Below are positions 49,636 to 60,933 of a stretch of 64,000 bases of DNA, in pieces. Positions within the stretch are counted from its first letter, which is position 1; every line of letters starts with the position of its first letter. Origin of the DNA: Diphasiastrum complanatum (Eukaryota > Streptophyta > Lycopodiopsida > Lycopodiales > Lycopodiaceae). A model generated the notes under the pieces. That model was not told where the DNA came from, made no database searches, and was given only the letters and a program-made list of their open reading frames with translations. The stretch spans positions 19,551,798 to 19,615,797 of the forward strand of contig CM055113.1 in NCBI GenBank assembly GCA_029204225.1, in the 5' to 3' direction. A program made the position numbers and the translations under genes.

Positions 49636-50265
49636 TGTGAAGTTTTTAGCACGAGTGAACTTCACACCACACCCTGCAGGATCTTACTGAGGTGTTGTGA
49701 TTGCACAAGATTGATCAAAGAACATTATGCTTGAAAAATCTAAGGCAAGAGCACAATGGCATACTTTTGATAAAAAATCCAACTCCTCACTATGAGATGT
49801 CAGAAATAATTCTAAGTGCTCAGTATGGGAAAAAGAGGCTACTCTCGGGTAGAGAGAGAGAATCAATCATAGAAAACTCGGGTAGAGAGAGAATGAGTCC
49901 AAAACACCAAAATCTCAATATTCACAATATGGCAAAACATGCCAAGATTTTCCTACATGAGAGAGACTCAAATTCCTACAATGGAGTTGCATGGAATGTC
50001 CACTTAACTAAACTAATTCACCCAGCAATGATTCACATGTGTAACTGCATGCACAGATATTGCATGTATTGCATGTCAACTCATAAAACTGCCTAGACAT
50101 GTGTAGATCACAGAAACCACTTTGCATGTTGCATGCACTGATTGCATGTGGCTTGCATGCATACAATATGACTTTGCATGCTATCTAAACATCTGCATGT
50201 CATCAAAATTGAACCTATCTAACTCAAATCCGAGCTATACTAGAAGGTTATGTGCTCAATTCACA
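49636..50265 (-). repeat. Element D' 5' LTR
   Basis: Starts TGTGAAG beside the primer-binding site; the other end is placed at TTCACA (50260-50265), which gives a 6-bp terminal inverted repeat. Rich in GCATG words near 50040-50170. The outer end is inferred. Confidence 0.65.
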
Positions 50266-50364
50266 TACCTTTTATGTACAACATGAAATTTAGTGGAAAT
50301 CACAATGGACATGGCCCCAAACTCGAGATAGAAAGATAATATTTTAATAATCTGCACAGAAAAT

Positions 50365-50431
50365 ACAATGAGCAGTAATGGATTTCCTATCCATTTTATC
50401 TCCAACAAATTCTGAATCTGAAAATCCAAAC
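50365..50431 (-). pseudogene. Scrap of C-family RNase H
   Basis: About 65 bp reading FGFSDSEFVGDKMDRKSITAHC, matching C at about 28010-28065. It is fused to H integrase, a small template-switch or double-strand-break filler. Confidence 0.7.
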
Positions 50432-52215
50432 AAGAGTTCACATGCTTTGTAAATTTGTCAAATGTTTCTGATTTATTGTGAATAGAATAGACTCTGGCAA
50501 ATTTACTGTAATCATCAATAAAGGTTATATAATACTTTGAACCTCTTACTAAGATCACATTGAAAAGTCCATAGATGTCAGGATGCACTAACTCCATAAT
50601 CTTGGTCGTTCTGTAGGAGTCCTTGACAAAAGGAGTGTGTGACATCTTACCCTTCAGACATGCATCACAGGTCATCGAACTAGTTGCATTCAAGATGCTT
50701 ACCCCTGTGATTTCTCCATGATGACTTGCTTGATATAGTGTCATTGAACTCATATGGCATAGTCTCCTGTGCCATAGAGTATCTTGCAAATCATCATGAG
50801 TTTGATGCCCTTGATCTACAAATAGGCGTATCTTCAAGTGATACAGATTGTCTTTTCTTCTACCTTGAGTGATTAGAGTACTGGTACTTGCATCAACAAT
50901 ATTGCATGCTTCATCCGAGAACGTTACACGCATCTCTGCATCAGCTATTCTTTCCACTGATAGCAAGTCCTATTGCAGTGTAGGCACAAACAGAACATCT
51001 TTGAGTTTTCTGTCTCTGCCGTTTGTGTTGAGCCATAGTGAACCAATACCATTCACTTGATGTTTTGATCCATCTCCAAGAACGATAAATCTTGATAGAT
51101 CTACACTTCAAAAATCAGACATGATTCATCTTGATGTAACGAAGTGTGAGGTAGCTCCTGAATCAAGAATTACCTCTTGTCTGTGAGGTCTTGATACTAC
51201 ACACATGTCTGCACAGATGTAGGCGGTCGAATTACCATGATTCAATCTTTCTTCTCCCATCTTTGAGTTCTTAGGCTCCTCGACATAGGACAAACTATTA
51301 TTGTTCTTCTGTCTACTTTGAGTTGATTTGTTTATTGGGTTCTGGCAGCAGTCCATGGCTGCATGACCCTTCTTGTGACAGTGGATATACTCAATTTTCA
51401 GATTAAGCCAACACAAATCGACAATATGTCCTTCGTGTTTGCATCTCATGCATGTCTTCTTGTCTCCACTCTGCTGTTTTGACCTTTCTTTGTTCTTCCA
51501 TTTGACTTTGTTGGTTCCTCCTGCTTGTTGATCACGATCCTGCTTTCGATCTGACTCCCTCTTAGGCTTGAATTTTTCTTTGTCTTCTCCTTGTTGTTGT
51601 AGAGAGCTTGGTCAGAAGCATCCTTGTGATCAAGGTGCTCTCAAGCCTCAACTTCTTCTCGAATCTTGACAATTGCCTTTCTATGTTATTGTAGATCCTT
51701 TGCAAGCAGTGTTCTGGTTGTCTTGAAGGATCTTAGTAAGGCTCTCAACAAATAAGTGAGCTGCTTCTCTGCTGACACTGTATTTTCTGTTCCACAATTG
51801 TGTAGTGAAAGGAATAGATCCTTCATCTTTCTAATAAAGGAAGTGAGGTCTTTACCATCCCACTACAGGTTTGTCAGCTGATCTTCAAGCATCATTATCT
51901 GACTGCATGATTTCGTCTGAAATTTGTGAGTAGAGTATCCCAAATCTTTTTTGCCTTAGAGAATGTAGCCAGGTCAAGAGTTAGGCTATCCTTGATGGAT
52001 GATGATAACAAGGCTATTGCCTTGTCATTCTTCTCCCTCCATTCATGTAGCTCCTTGTCTGTTGTTGTAGGCATCTCCTCAGTGCCATCTACCCAGGGGA
52101 ATAATCCTTCTCCCTTTAGTATCAGCGAGGTCTTAACCTTCCATGCTGGGAAGTTAGATCCTGATGAATTCAGGACTATATAGATCTTGAATTGTATGTT
52201 GTTTATTGAAGCCAT
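50432..52215 (-). pseudogene. Element H gag, protease and integrase N-terminus, decayed
   Basis: Gag starts at 52215 (MASINNIQFKIYIVLNSSGSNF) and is open to 51895, then broken through the basic region. Two CCHC-like segments follow near 51440 and 51375 (the second, HCHKKGHAAMDC, has lost its first Cys). Protease is at about 51150 (ILDSGATSHFVTS). GAG_pre (LWHRRLCHMSSMTLYQ) and the integrase start (HPDIYGLFN, YITFIDDYSKFARVY) run to about 50432, where C-family sequence begins. RT and RNase H are missing. Same family as E. Confidence 0.85.
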
Positions 52216-52316
52216 TGCTCCTGAATTTGTGTTCTCACTTGTTAAGGGATCTTTGTTTGAATGCTTAACCTCCTAGATCTGATAGCTTTTCGGCTATGTC
52301 AGACTATGACAAGGTG

Positions 52317-52328
52317 CCTCTGACACCA
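52317..52328 (-). promoter_or_regulatory. Element H primer-binding site, decayed
   Basis: Minus strand TGGTGTCAGAGG, two changes from the initiator-Met tRNA complement, in the same position as in E. Confidence 0.65.
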
Positions 52329-52329
52329 C

Positions 52330-53390
52330 CGATGGAAAGTGCAAATTTAAAATTTCAGTAAAATTTTGGTAATGTACTGATAGGAGTCTCTCGAATAATT
52401 CGTGAACATTTTGCGAAACTGTTTTGATCATGAATAATTTCTGCTTGAGAAAAATCCGCGATCCAATCAAGCTCTATAACGAAACTAAACGAAACAAAAT
52501 TAGATGAAAGAGAAGAATTTGTGAAAAGATCAATCAGGCTCTGTAACGAAATGAAACAAAACAAAATGAAACTAGATAAAATGAAACGAAACGAAATGAA
52601 ACTAGACGAAACAAAAGGAAATGAAACGAAACAAAATGAAATAAAAATTCAATGAGCTCTGAAATTGATTTATGTTGAAAGCCAAGTGATCACAAGGCAA
52701 AACGAAATGAAGTGAAGCGAAACACAAAGCGAAAACATTTGCAAATAGTTCATGTGGAATACAGATATGATTGCTAGTCACTACCGGCTATATCATTCCT
52801 ACAATCCTCCAGAATGTAGATAGGCACTGCTGATCTACATTATAGATTATTCAACAAAATCAAATCAATGTGTGGAATTGAATAAACAAGTGAATGAGAT
52901 ACACGAATAGTAACAGACAAATATTCATTCGATATCATACAATCATTTAGAATAATATGCGCATAACAGCTACAATATTATCTATTGATCTTCTGATTTC
53001 AAGCATTGCGTAAAAAAAATACGATTCTCTCATGAATAGTGTCTTGCTTACTAGCAGACTTCTGGATCTGCTAATCCTGTTCCAAAATTGTCTCACTCAC
53101 AAACGAACATGTATTCTATATATTTTCGTCAAAATGTTTTATGCATCAAGCAGAAAGTATATAGTTTGCAAACTTTTTTGTGTCAAGTCATGTAACTTTC
53201 CATATCAGAAAGATTAAACATCTACAACTAATTATGGATTACACGAGTGGCAGATTAGCCACGTTCTAGAGTACTTCTGTTGATGTCATGATATCTGATC
53301 AAATACTTGTACCCCATGGTACTTGGATAATCTTCTTGGTCCTTTGTGGAGCACGAATGATTTTGTGTAGCAAAATAATTTCATGTTGTG
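52330..53390 (-). repeat. Element H 5' LTR with GAAAC repeat tract
   Basis: Similar in block order to E's LTR but longer. Part of the extra length is a degenerate AAACGAAACAAAATG repeat at about 52480-52720. The outer border is approximate. Confidence 0.65.
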
Positions 53391-53627
53391 TGTCACAAAA
53401 TTGTTCGCTTTTTGTTTCATGTGTCTTTTTTGACAAAATCAGGGTGGAAAGCTAGCAAAGCTTTGGCAATAGAAACATTTTGTTTCTTCACACCAGTGAA
53501 GTTTGATGTGACTAAACTAAGGTGCATTCATTTACATGGAAAGTAGTGTGGGCAGATGTCTAAAGAAGTTAGAAAATGATATTTTTATTACTTTATAGTT
53601 ATTTTTCTCTCTCCTACATGACATCTC
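53391..53627. other. No recognisable feature
   Basis: Short AT-rich spacer between H's LTR and fragment I. Confidence 0.4.
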
Positions 53628-54890
53628 TTATAGGGCCCTCTTTGGGCCCATATTTTTTCTAATGAATATAGTTCCAATGACGTACCCCAAAACTCGTTTC
53701 CCTAGTTTCCAATGCTCTTCACTAGGATCTTGCATGAATTGGCTCAATACCTTAACACAATATCTTAGATCTGGTCTTGTGATGGTTAGATAGATAAGTG
53801 AACCAACTAGCTTTATATAGAGAGTAATGTCCTTGAAGGATCTTTCATTACCTCTTATACTTAGCTTTACATTTGACTCCATAGGTGTATCACAAGACTT
53901 TGCATCAACCATATGAAATCTTTCTAGATCACTTCTACTCCTAAAATGTAACTCAAATGACCAAGATCATGCACCTCAAACTCACTCTTGATATCCTCCA
54001 CATCTTGGTTGTCTCCACCACTCAAGATGATATCATCCACATAGATTAGCAAGCTGGTAAAATCATTCCAACAAACCTATAATAAAGTGAATGATCATAC
54101 TCACTCATAACAAAGCCTTGAGAGAGTAAAAACGTGTTAAGCTTAGCATGCCATCTCCTTGGTGCTTGTTCAAGGCTACATAAGCTCTTGTGTAGAAGAC
54201 ACACATGATTTAGGTGAAATGTAGCTCTCAAGTTGCTCCATGTACACTTCCTCCTCAAGATCACCATTCAGAAAAGAATTTGTGATATCCAATTGCCATA
54301 GATCCCATCCATAAAGAGTATCAAGAGAGATGATGACTCGAATGCTTATCATCTTTGCCACGGGTGCAAAGGTTTAATCATAGTCAATACCATGTTCTTG
54401 AGCATATCATTTTGCCACCAACCTTGCCTTGTACTTATTAATAGATCCATCTTGGTTTGTCTTCACCTTGAAAATCCATTTGCATCCAATAGCTTTCTTG
54501 TCCTTAGGTAACTCCACCAATCTCTAGGTTTCATTCTTCATAAGAGCTTGATACTCAAGATCCATTGCTTGGATCCACTCCTCTTTGTTCCTTGCTTCAT
54601 CTACACAAGTAGGTTCATTAAAACAGGTTAGAAAAGTAAAGTGTGTACCTCCAACAACTTGCTTACCTTTCTCATCATATGTGAGCCTTGAAGGCATTTG
54701 TCTTTTCCTTGATTTTCTCCTTGGCTTTTGACTTTATGAAGGTCCATCATCATCACCATCTCCTTTGCATTCTTGAACTTAACAAAGACATCATACACTT
54801 CATTTTTGCTCTTTAGTAGATAGATCAAACAATATCTACTTAAATCATCTATGAAAGTTACATACATCTTAGCTCCACTAAACTTTTTTT
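53628..54890 (-). pseudogene. Fragment I: C-family integrase/RT remnant
   Basis: From 54890 leftwards: integrase core GAKMYVTFIDDLSRY..FVKFKN, a deletion of most of integrase, linker, RT from about 54560 (KKAIGCKWIFK), a TAA in the ETFAPVAK region near 54375, motif A LDITNSFLNG near 54285, then SLEQAPRRWHAKL, the YVDD region near 54030, and the end of RT (DTPMESNVKLSIRGNERSF, LTITRPDL) to 53640. Several frameshifts; no LTR or RNase H. Confidence 0.85.
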
Positions 54891-55090
54891 GTGCATTAAC
54901 ACTTAACGCCTTTGGAAATATATCTGCAACCATGTCTTGCATTCTACAGTACGTTAAGCTTACCATAGCACTCTGATTATCATAGAATATGATAATAGAG
55001 CTGTACTGATTCAAACTAATGTCTGACAATAAATTTTTCAACCAAAATGCTTCTTTGATAGATTGACAAGCAGCAATGTATTTTGTGAAG
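54891..55090 (-). pseudogene. RNase H remnant of another copia lineage
   Basis: Reads FWLKNLLSDISLNQYSSIIIFYDNQSAM and, after a deletion, DMVADIFPKALSVNAQKKF. It runs in frame into fragment I's integrase, forming a 137-codon chimeric frame (55041-54628) that is a junction accident, not a gene. Confidence 0.75.
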
Positions 55091-55153
55091 AATTGAAAAA
55101 AAATATCTATGTTAGATATAGGGGTCTTATGTTTTTTATATCAAGCATCTAGG

Positions 55154-55817
55154 TGTAGGATGTTGATACGAACAAATTTGGCATAGATGGCAAATTATGC
55201 ATTTCCACTTGTAATGCCACTATTGAGCCAAAATAGAGTAAGAGGCTAAACTCGTGCCAATTAGAGTGTAGACAAGTGTAATGCTTTTGTTTGATGAATT
55301 CTAAGAGGTCCAATAGGATTTAGAGGTGGAACCATATGAGGTCCAATAGGAATTTGAGGTTTGCTTGAGAATAGTCCAATAGAATTAAGAGATGCATGGA
55401 TCAATGGTCCAATAGGATTAAGAGGTGACAAAGTGTGGTCCAATCATAGTTAAGCATAGTGGTAGCTCGTGGATCTACTAGTATCATTGTACTCCTCATT
55501 TTGGATCTAATTGATTTGGAGATTGTGTGGATTTTGAGTGTTTTTGGATTTCTAGCTTTCTCTCTCTACCCAAGAGCTCATGATGATTTTCTCTCTCTAC
55601 CTGAGGAGAGCAGCTTGTTTTTACTTAGAATAATTTTTGAATACTTCCCACATGTGTGAATGAGAGTTGGAAGTGATTGAATGCATGTAATAGTGTGTTT
55701 TTGCCATAGAATCAAAGGTAGATCTTGAATCTCAATCTAGTCTTGATCTTGGTGCATCTACACACTTAGGAGATCACAAGTACATGTTGTGGACACTCTA
55801 CACTTGTGAAATCTACA
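55154..55817 (+). repeat. Element G 5' LTR
   Basis: The right end is fixed by the primer-binding site (CTACA then TGGTATC). The left end is placed at TGTAGGATG, giving a TGTAG/CTACA terminal inverted repeat; this side is inferred. Confidence 0.65.
55307..55445. repeat. 33-bp tandem repeat carrying CCAAT boxes
   Basis: CCAAT starts at 55310, 55343, 55376, 55409 and 55440, spacing 33, 33, 33 and 31. The unit is a GGTCCAATAGGATTAAGAGG-like sequence plus about 13 variable bases. It lies in the upstream half of G's LTR, where enhancer repeats of U3 are expected. Confidence 0.85.
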
Positions 55818-55830
55818 TGGTATCAAAACC
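55818..55830 (+). promoter_or_regulatory. Element G primer-binding site
   Basis: TGGTATCAAAACC; compared with the canonical TGGTATCAGAGCC it has A for G at two positions. Confidence 0.75.
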
Positions 55831-56376
55831 TACCTAAGGTTACCATGCATTTTGATCCATTTAAGTGAAAACTATTCATCAATCTTGAGCTAGAAATTGT
55901 CAAGATCCATTTTCCTAGCTATCTTGTTCAATTTTGGATCAAAAGAGATCAAAAGGACATTGATTGTGTCTTACCTTGTACTGTACGAAATTAGGTGCTC
56001 AGACACGTGTGAGGAACATCCAATTTTAGTTTGGAAGTTCTCTCTCATGCTTGATCCATTTATCTTGCTTGATAGCTTGTTTTGAAGCTATTTTTTTCTA
56101 GTTTTTGATGCAATTAGTTTCATTCCATTTGGTTGAGCCAATTAGAAGTTATAAGCTTTTGAAGAGGGTTAGGTAGGGCACCTAGACCTGGGTGAACACA
56201 TTTGGTTTGGTCAAGAGATTGTTTGGTTGATCCAAAATCACAGTTGAATGCTTACCAATCTCATCTCTATGTGATCTAGGCACTGTTTTGAGATCTTAGC
56301 CATTTTGTTTCATGCAATATTATTGTATTTGAGTCAAATTTGATTTCTTAGTGTACTTCACACGTACTAAGAGTGT
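55831..56376 (+). promoter_or_regulatory. Element G leader with palindrome
   Basis: GACACGTGTG at 56002-56011 keeps nine of ten palindrome bases, about 170 nt after the primer-binding site. A GTAC-containing word is 15-20 bases upstream. Confidence 0.5.
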
Positions 56377-57117
56377 TTGATCCTAGACAACAAAGTTGTT
56401 TTAAGCAAGTATGAACAAAGTCTCATCCAATATCTCAAACACTCTAGGGCTCTCCACTACATTATGATGAATGTCTCTAATGAGATATTGAGGGAGATAG
56501 GTACTTGTACAATAGCCAAAGAAGCTTGGGATTGTCTCAAGACTATCTATGAGGCTAAGAATACCTCTAGACTTCTCACTCTTAGGAATCAAATCTTTCA
56601 AAGTAGCCAAAAGAGTGATGAGAGTGCATCTAGTCATGTTTTGAGAGTAAAAGATATTCATAGATAACTTGCTTGTATTGGTGATTCCATCAATCAAAAC
56701 GAGCTAGTCCAAGTCATTCTCAATGGCTTGAGAAGTGAATTTGATAACCTTGTCCAATCCTATGCCATTAATGAGGAGCTACCAAGTTTGGAGGCTCTCC
56801 AAAGTGTGCTAATTTTAGAAGAATCAAGACTAGAGTACAAGCTCTTGAGGATGGACAAGCTTTCTCTCACTCATAATGATGGAAAAGTTGTCTTTGCCAA
56901 GGATAAGCACAAAGGGAGGAGCAAGAACCAGCATCAACAATCCTCAAGCAAGGACAAAGTCAAATCCAAAGACAAAGATGAGGAGGAAGATGATTCCTCT
57001 AATGTTTCGTCATCCAAGCTCAAGAAGAAGAAGATCAAGTGTTTTTATTGTGGCAAGAAAGGCCATTATGCCACAAGCAAACCAACATTACCAATGAGAA
57101 GACACTATTGCAAGTGA
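56377..57117 (+). pseudogene. Element G gag, broken
   Basis: The N-terminal Gag block (tryptophan region) is missing; similarity starts near HSRALHYIMMNVSNEILREIGTC. A TAA near 56666 interrupts the helix after VLRVKDIHR; the frame continues with LVQVILNGL and the basic linker to the zinc knuckle CFYCGKKGHYAT, where a deletion removes the last Cys and shifts the frame. Confidence 0.85.
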
Positions 57118-57133
57118 TGGAGAGGGATCTCTT

Positions 57134-58974
57134 ATGGTCTCTAGTTTCTCATCTACTCCTTTCAAGAAGGACGGCCTATGGTATATTGATAGTGGAGCCT
57201 CTTCACATATGTGTAGCTCCAAGGACTCTTTCTCTTCTATTGCACCTTATGATGGAGTCAATAAATCAATATACACTGCAAATGATTTTGAATGTCTTAT
57301 TGAAGGCATAGGCAACATTCCCTTGAAGCTTGCATCCTCTAAAGTTTTTTCTCTCTCTAAAGTTCTTTATGTACCTAAGCTTAATGAGAATCTTATTAGT
57401 GTTGGCCAATTGCTTGATAATGGCCTTGATGTAAAATTCAATGTGGATACTTGCACTATCAAGAAGAATGATGAGATACTTGCATTAGGATATAGATTTG
57501 GAGGAATATATAAAATAGATCCAAATGAGTATGTGAATGCTTGTAATTTTGCTCTTGTGAAAAAGCTCTCTATGGAGGAATTATGGCATAGGAGGTTGGG
57601 ACATCCCAACTACAAATCCATGCTCTCTATGATCAAAGAGGCCAAAGCTATTGGCTTGCCAAAGTCATTCTCCAAGAAGATCAAGTCTTGTGAGGCTTGT
57701 GCTATTGCTAAATCTCACAAAAAGCCATTTACAAGATCTTCTATCAAAAGCAAGCATCCTTTGGAGTTAATCCACTCTGATGTGCATTTCTCATCAACTA
57801 TAGGCAAGGGAGGAGCCACTTGTTTTGTTACTTTCATTGATGATCTCACAAGATTCACTTGGATATATCTTCTTGCTTCTAAATCTATGGTGTTTGATCA
57901 TTTCCTTATTTTCAAAGCTTATGTAGAGAAGCAATTTTCATTCAAGATTAAAGCTCTTAGAAGTGATGGAGGTGGTGAATATATCTCCAATAAATTTCAT
58001 GATTTTTGCTTGAAGGCATCAAAAGAGAGTTCTCTTGTGCCTACTCTCCATCTCAAAATGGAGTGGCCAAGAGAAAGAATAGATCTCTATGTGAATGTGC
58101 AAAATCTATGAGAATTGAGGCATCTTTGCCCAAAGATTTTTGGGGAGAAGCCATTGACTGCGCAAATTATCTTTGCAATAGGGTCCCACATATAGCTATT
58201 GGAGGAAAGTCACCATATGAAATCTTATATTTGAAGAAGCCTAAGGTTGATCACCTTAGAGTTTTTGGATGCATATGTTTTGCCCATATTCCCTTGGAAA
58301 CAAGGAAGAAGGAAGATCCTAGTGCATGCAAAGGGATCATGGTTGGATACTCATCCACCAAGAAGGCCTATAGAGTCTTTGTACTATCTACTTCTCAAGT
58401 TGTTGAAAGTGGAGATGTTGTCTTTCATGAAGATCAACACTCATCTTTTAAAGAGGCCGAGATCAAGAAGTCTATAGATGCATCACCAATTATTGATTTT
58501 GAAGACAATCATGATGTGATGGGGTCGAGATTTGAAGAAGACTCTACTCGGATTTTCTCTCCAAGAAGATCCATGAGAGATAGATTCGAGCCTAAGAGGC
58601 TCTCATACGTTGACAAAGGCAAACAAGTGGATCTTGATTCCACTAATTATGTTTTTTATGTCTCTCATGAAGAGCCAAAGAATGTACAAGAGGCACTCAA
58701 TACCAAGGAGTGGTATGATGCCTTGAAGCAAGAGTATGATGCATTGATCACCAACAATACTTGGGAGCTTGTGGATCCTCTATCCAACAAGCATGTGATT
58801 GGTTGCAAGTGGGTATTTCGGATCAAGTTCAGTCATGATGGCACCATCAACAAGTATAAAGCAAGATTATGTGCCAAAGGATTTGCTCAAATCCATGGCC
58901 TTCATTATGAGGAGACCTTTGCACCCGTTGCAAAGATGGTGACAAATTCTTATTTCTCTTGCTTGTTTCTTTAA
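57134..58974 (+). pseudogene. Element G protease, integrase and RT N-terminus
   Basis: Protease WYIDSGASSHMC at 57180; GAG_pre ELWHRRLGHPNYKSM; integrase core HSDVHFSS and RSDGGGEYISNKF; frameshift near 58012; then SQNGVAKRKNRS, in which the catalytic Glu is Lys; C-terminal block KGIMVGYSSTKKAYRVF. From 58680 RT starts (WYDALKQEYDAL, CKWVFRIKF, ARLCAKGFAQ, EETFAPVAKM) and shifts frame near 58947. Confidence 0.88.
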
Positions 58975-58981
58975 GTGTAAG

Positions 58982-59727
58982 GTGTTCCAATTAGATGTAT
59001 TCAAATCTTTTCTAAATGATTATCTTGAGGAGGAGATCTATATGGAACAACCTCAAGGATTCATCAAGGATGAGTCCAAAGTGTGTTTGCTCTTCAAAAG
59101 TCTTTATGGACTCAAGCAAGCACCAAGATCATGGTATTCAAGACTTAATTTTTTTCTTATCTCACTAGGATTTACTCTTAGTGACTATGATCCTTCCATG
59201 TATCTAAAGTTTGTTGATAGCAATATTGTCATTCTTCTAATTTATGTTGATGACATTATTTTTTGTGGAAGTTGTATCAAGCTAGTTGATGAAACTAAGC
59301 TAGCACTTGGATGTGAGTTTAAAATGCAAGATCTAGGAGAGATACATTACATCCTAGGCCTAGAAATTGATTTTTATGAAAATCATGTCTTTATATGCCA
59401 ATCTAGATATGCTCACTCTATGCTGAAAAAATTCCATATGAAAAATTCTAAGAGCATAGATACTCCAATGGAGCAAATTGTAAAATATCCTAATAAAGGT
59501 GATGAAATATCCTTTGAGGACATCACACTTTTTAGTAGTCTTGTAGGCTCCTTGATTTGGCTTACCATTACTAGGCCCGATCTAAGTTTTTGTGTGCACA
59601 AATTGAGTCAATTTATGCAAGATCCTAAGATCCATCTTTGGAAGATGGCCAAGAGGATTCTAAGATATGTATCTTCATCTTGTGATTATGGTCTACTTTA
59701 TAAAAATGAAGATCTATCCATTGTTGG
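58982..59727 (+). pseudogene. Element G RT palm and start of RNase H
   Basis: FQLDVFKSFLND (motif A, Asp kept), YGLKQAPRSWYSRL, IYVDDIIFCG, then the thumb region and LTITRPDLSF. RNase H begins after LRYVSSSCDYGLLY and is cut at SIVG; the next codons belong to J's LTR. Confidence 0.9.
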
Positions 59728-60304
59728 TGCTGAATAAACACGTGTGGGATGCCCTACACATGTACTTTTGATCTCCTAAGCCCAATAATACCATAAAGAT
59801 CAGACTAGCATTGGTTGTCAATAGGAAAGCTGATCATACAAAACATAAGACTAAGCATAATAAATGCTTCAATTCGGCTAGAGAGAGAAAATAGAAAGTA
59901 CAAAACTTGTGAAGAGAGAGAGGGCACAAAGAGCTTGTCTCCAAATTTGCATTACACACAAATTTTATCATCTTCTCAATGCGAGTACATCACATATATA
60001 TAGATCCATGGACTCTTCTCCTACTTTGAGCTGAATTGGAGTTATGACTCCACCTCTCAAGCTATCTAGACTTATTCAAGCCACCTCACTATGTCTAATT
60101 GTGCCACCTAGTCTTTTCATGCATTAAATGTGGTAGGTGAAGTACAAATGGCAATTCCTACGGTAGCTCGAGTTTCTACTTCTACCTACCTTGAATATTT
60201 TATTCTAAGATGGGTCTTTACTAAGCCAAAAGAGCCTAATTCATCTTTGGCATTCTTAGGACCCCTACTCACAACATTAGATAGATTTTTTCAATATTTT
60301 GACA
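59728..60304 (-). repeat. Element J 3' LTR
   Basis: Plus-strand ends TGCTGAATAAAC and CAATATTTTGACA; the latter abuts CTCCT, the reversed purine tract. It contains ACACGTGTG at 59738-59746. Confidence 0.75.
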
Positions 60305-60933
60305 CTCCTAAAAATGTATCTAATGTGGATCAAGCATTGATATTGAGATAAGACCAAGATTAGATCTATGCTTTGAGAAGGCACTTTTGCAAAGTGGCTT
60401 TGTGAGAAGATCAGTAATACATGAAGATGTGTCGACATGTTCTAAGTTGATTTCACCTCCAATGAGCTTTTCCCTTACAAAATGGTGTGCCACTTCTATA
60501 TGCTTGCTGCATGAAAAATAGGACTGTTTGCAAGAGCTTGTGCCGATATGTTGTCACATTTGTTCAAGGGAAGATCATCCTCTTTGATGCACTTTAGCTC
60601 CATGATTAACCTCTTGATCCAAAGCATTTCTTTAGTTGTTGTAGTGAGTGCTTTGTACTCGGCCTCACAAGAAGATAGAGATATGGTATCTTGCTTCTTT
60701 GAAAGCCAAGACACAAGATTGCCTCCAAGAAAGATAGTATATGCATTGATGGACTTTCGATCCATTTTATCACTTGCAAAATCGGAATCCGAATAGCCAA
60801 CAATGGTTAGATCTTCATTCTTGTACAATAAACCATAATCTTGAGTAGAAGATACATATCTTAGAACTCTCTTGGCCATCTTCCAATGTTGGATCTTGGG
60901 ATCTTGCATAATTGACTCAATTTGTGCACACAA
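60305..60933 (-). pseudogene. Element J RNase H, broken
   Basis: HWKMAKRVLRYVSS, GYSDSDFASDKMDRKS, SCEAEYKAL and KCDNISAQ are readable to about 60500. A deletion after NSPIFHA removes the RTKHIE motif and shifts the frame; the C-terminus can be followed poorly to about 60340. Confidence 0.85.

Larger units (their letters stand above)
55154..59727 (+). mobile_element. Copia element G, decayed, cut by element J
   Basis: 5' LTR, primer-binding site, leader, gag, protease, integrase, RT and the start of RNase H on the plus strand. The sequence stops inside RNase H at 59727 where J's LTR begins; the rest and the 3' LTR probably lie beyond the right edge. Confidence 0.88.

Noticed and set aside
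18687..50265. Treating D (3' LTR at 18.7-20.3 kb) and D' (5' LTR at 49.6-50.3 kb) as the two ends of one giant element
   Set aside because: The two LTRs do not resemble each other, and D's pol is C-like while D' gag and integrase are G-like.
55261..55443. Minus-strand frame with repeated PLNPIGP octad-like motif
   Set aside because: It is the translation of the 33-bp CCAAT tandem repeat in an LTR; the DNA repeat explains it.
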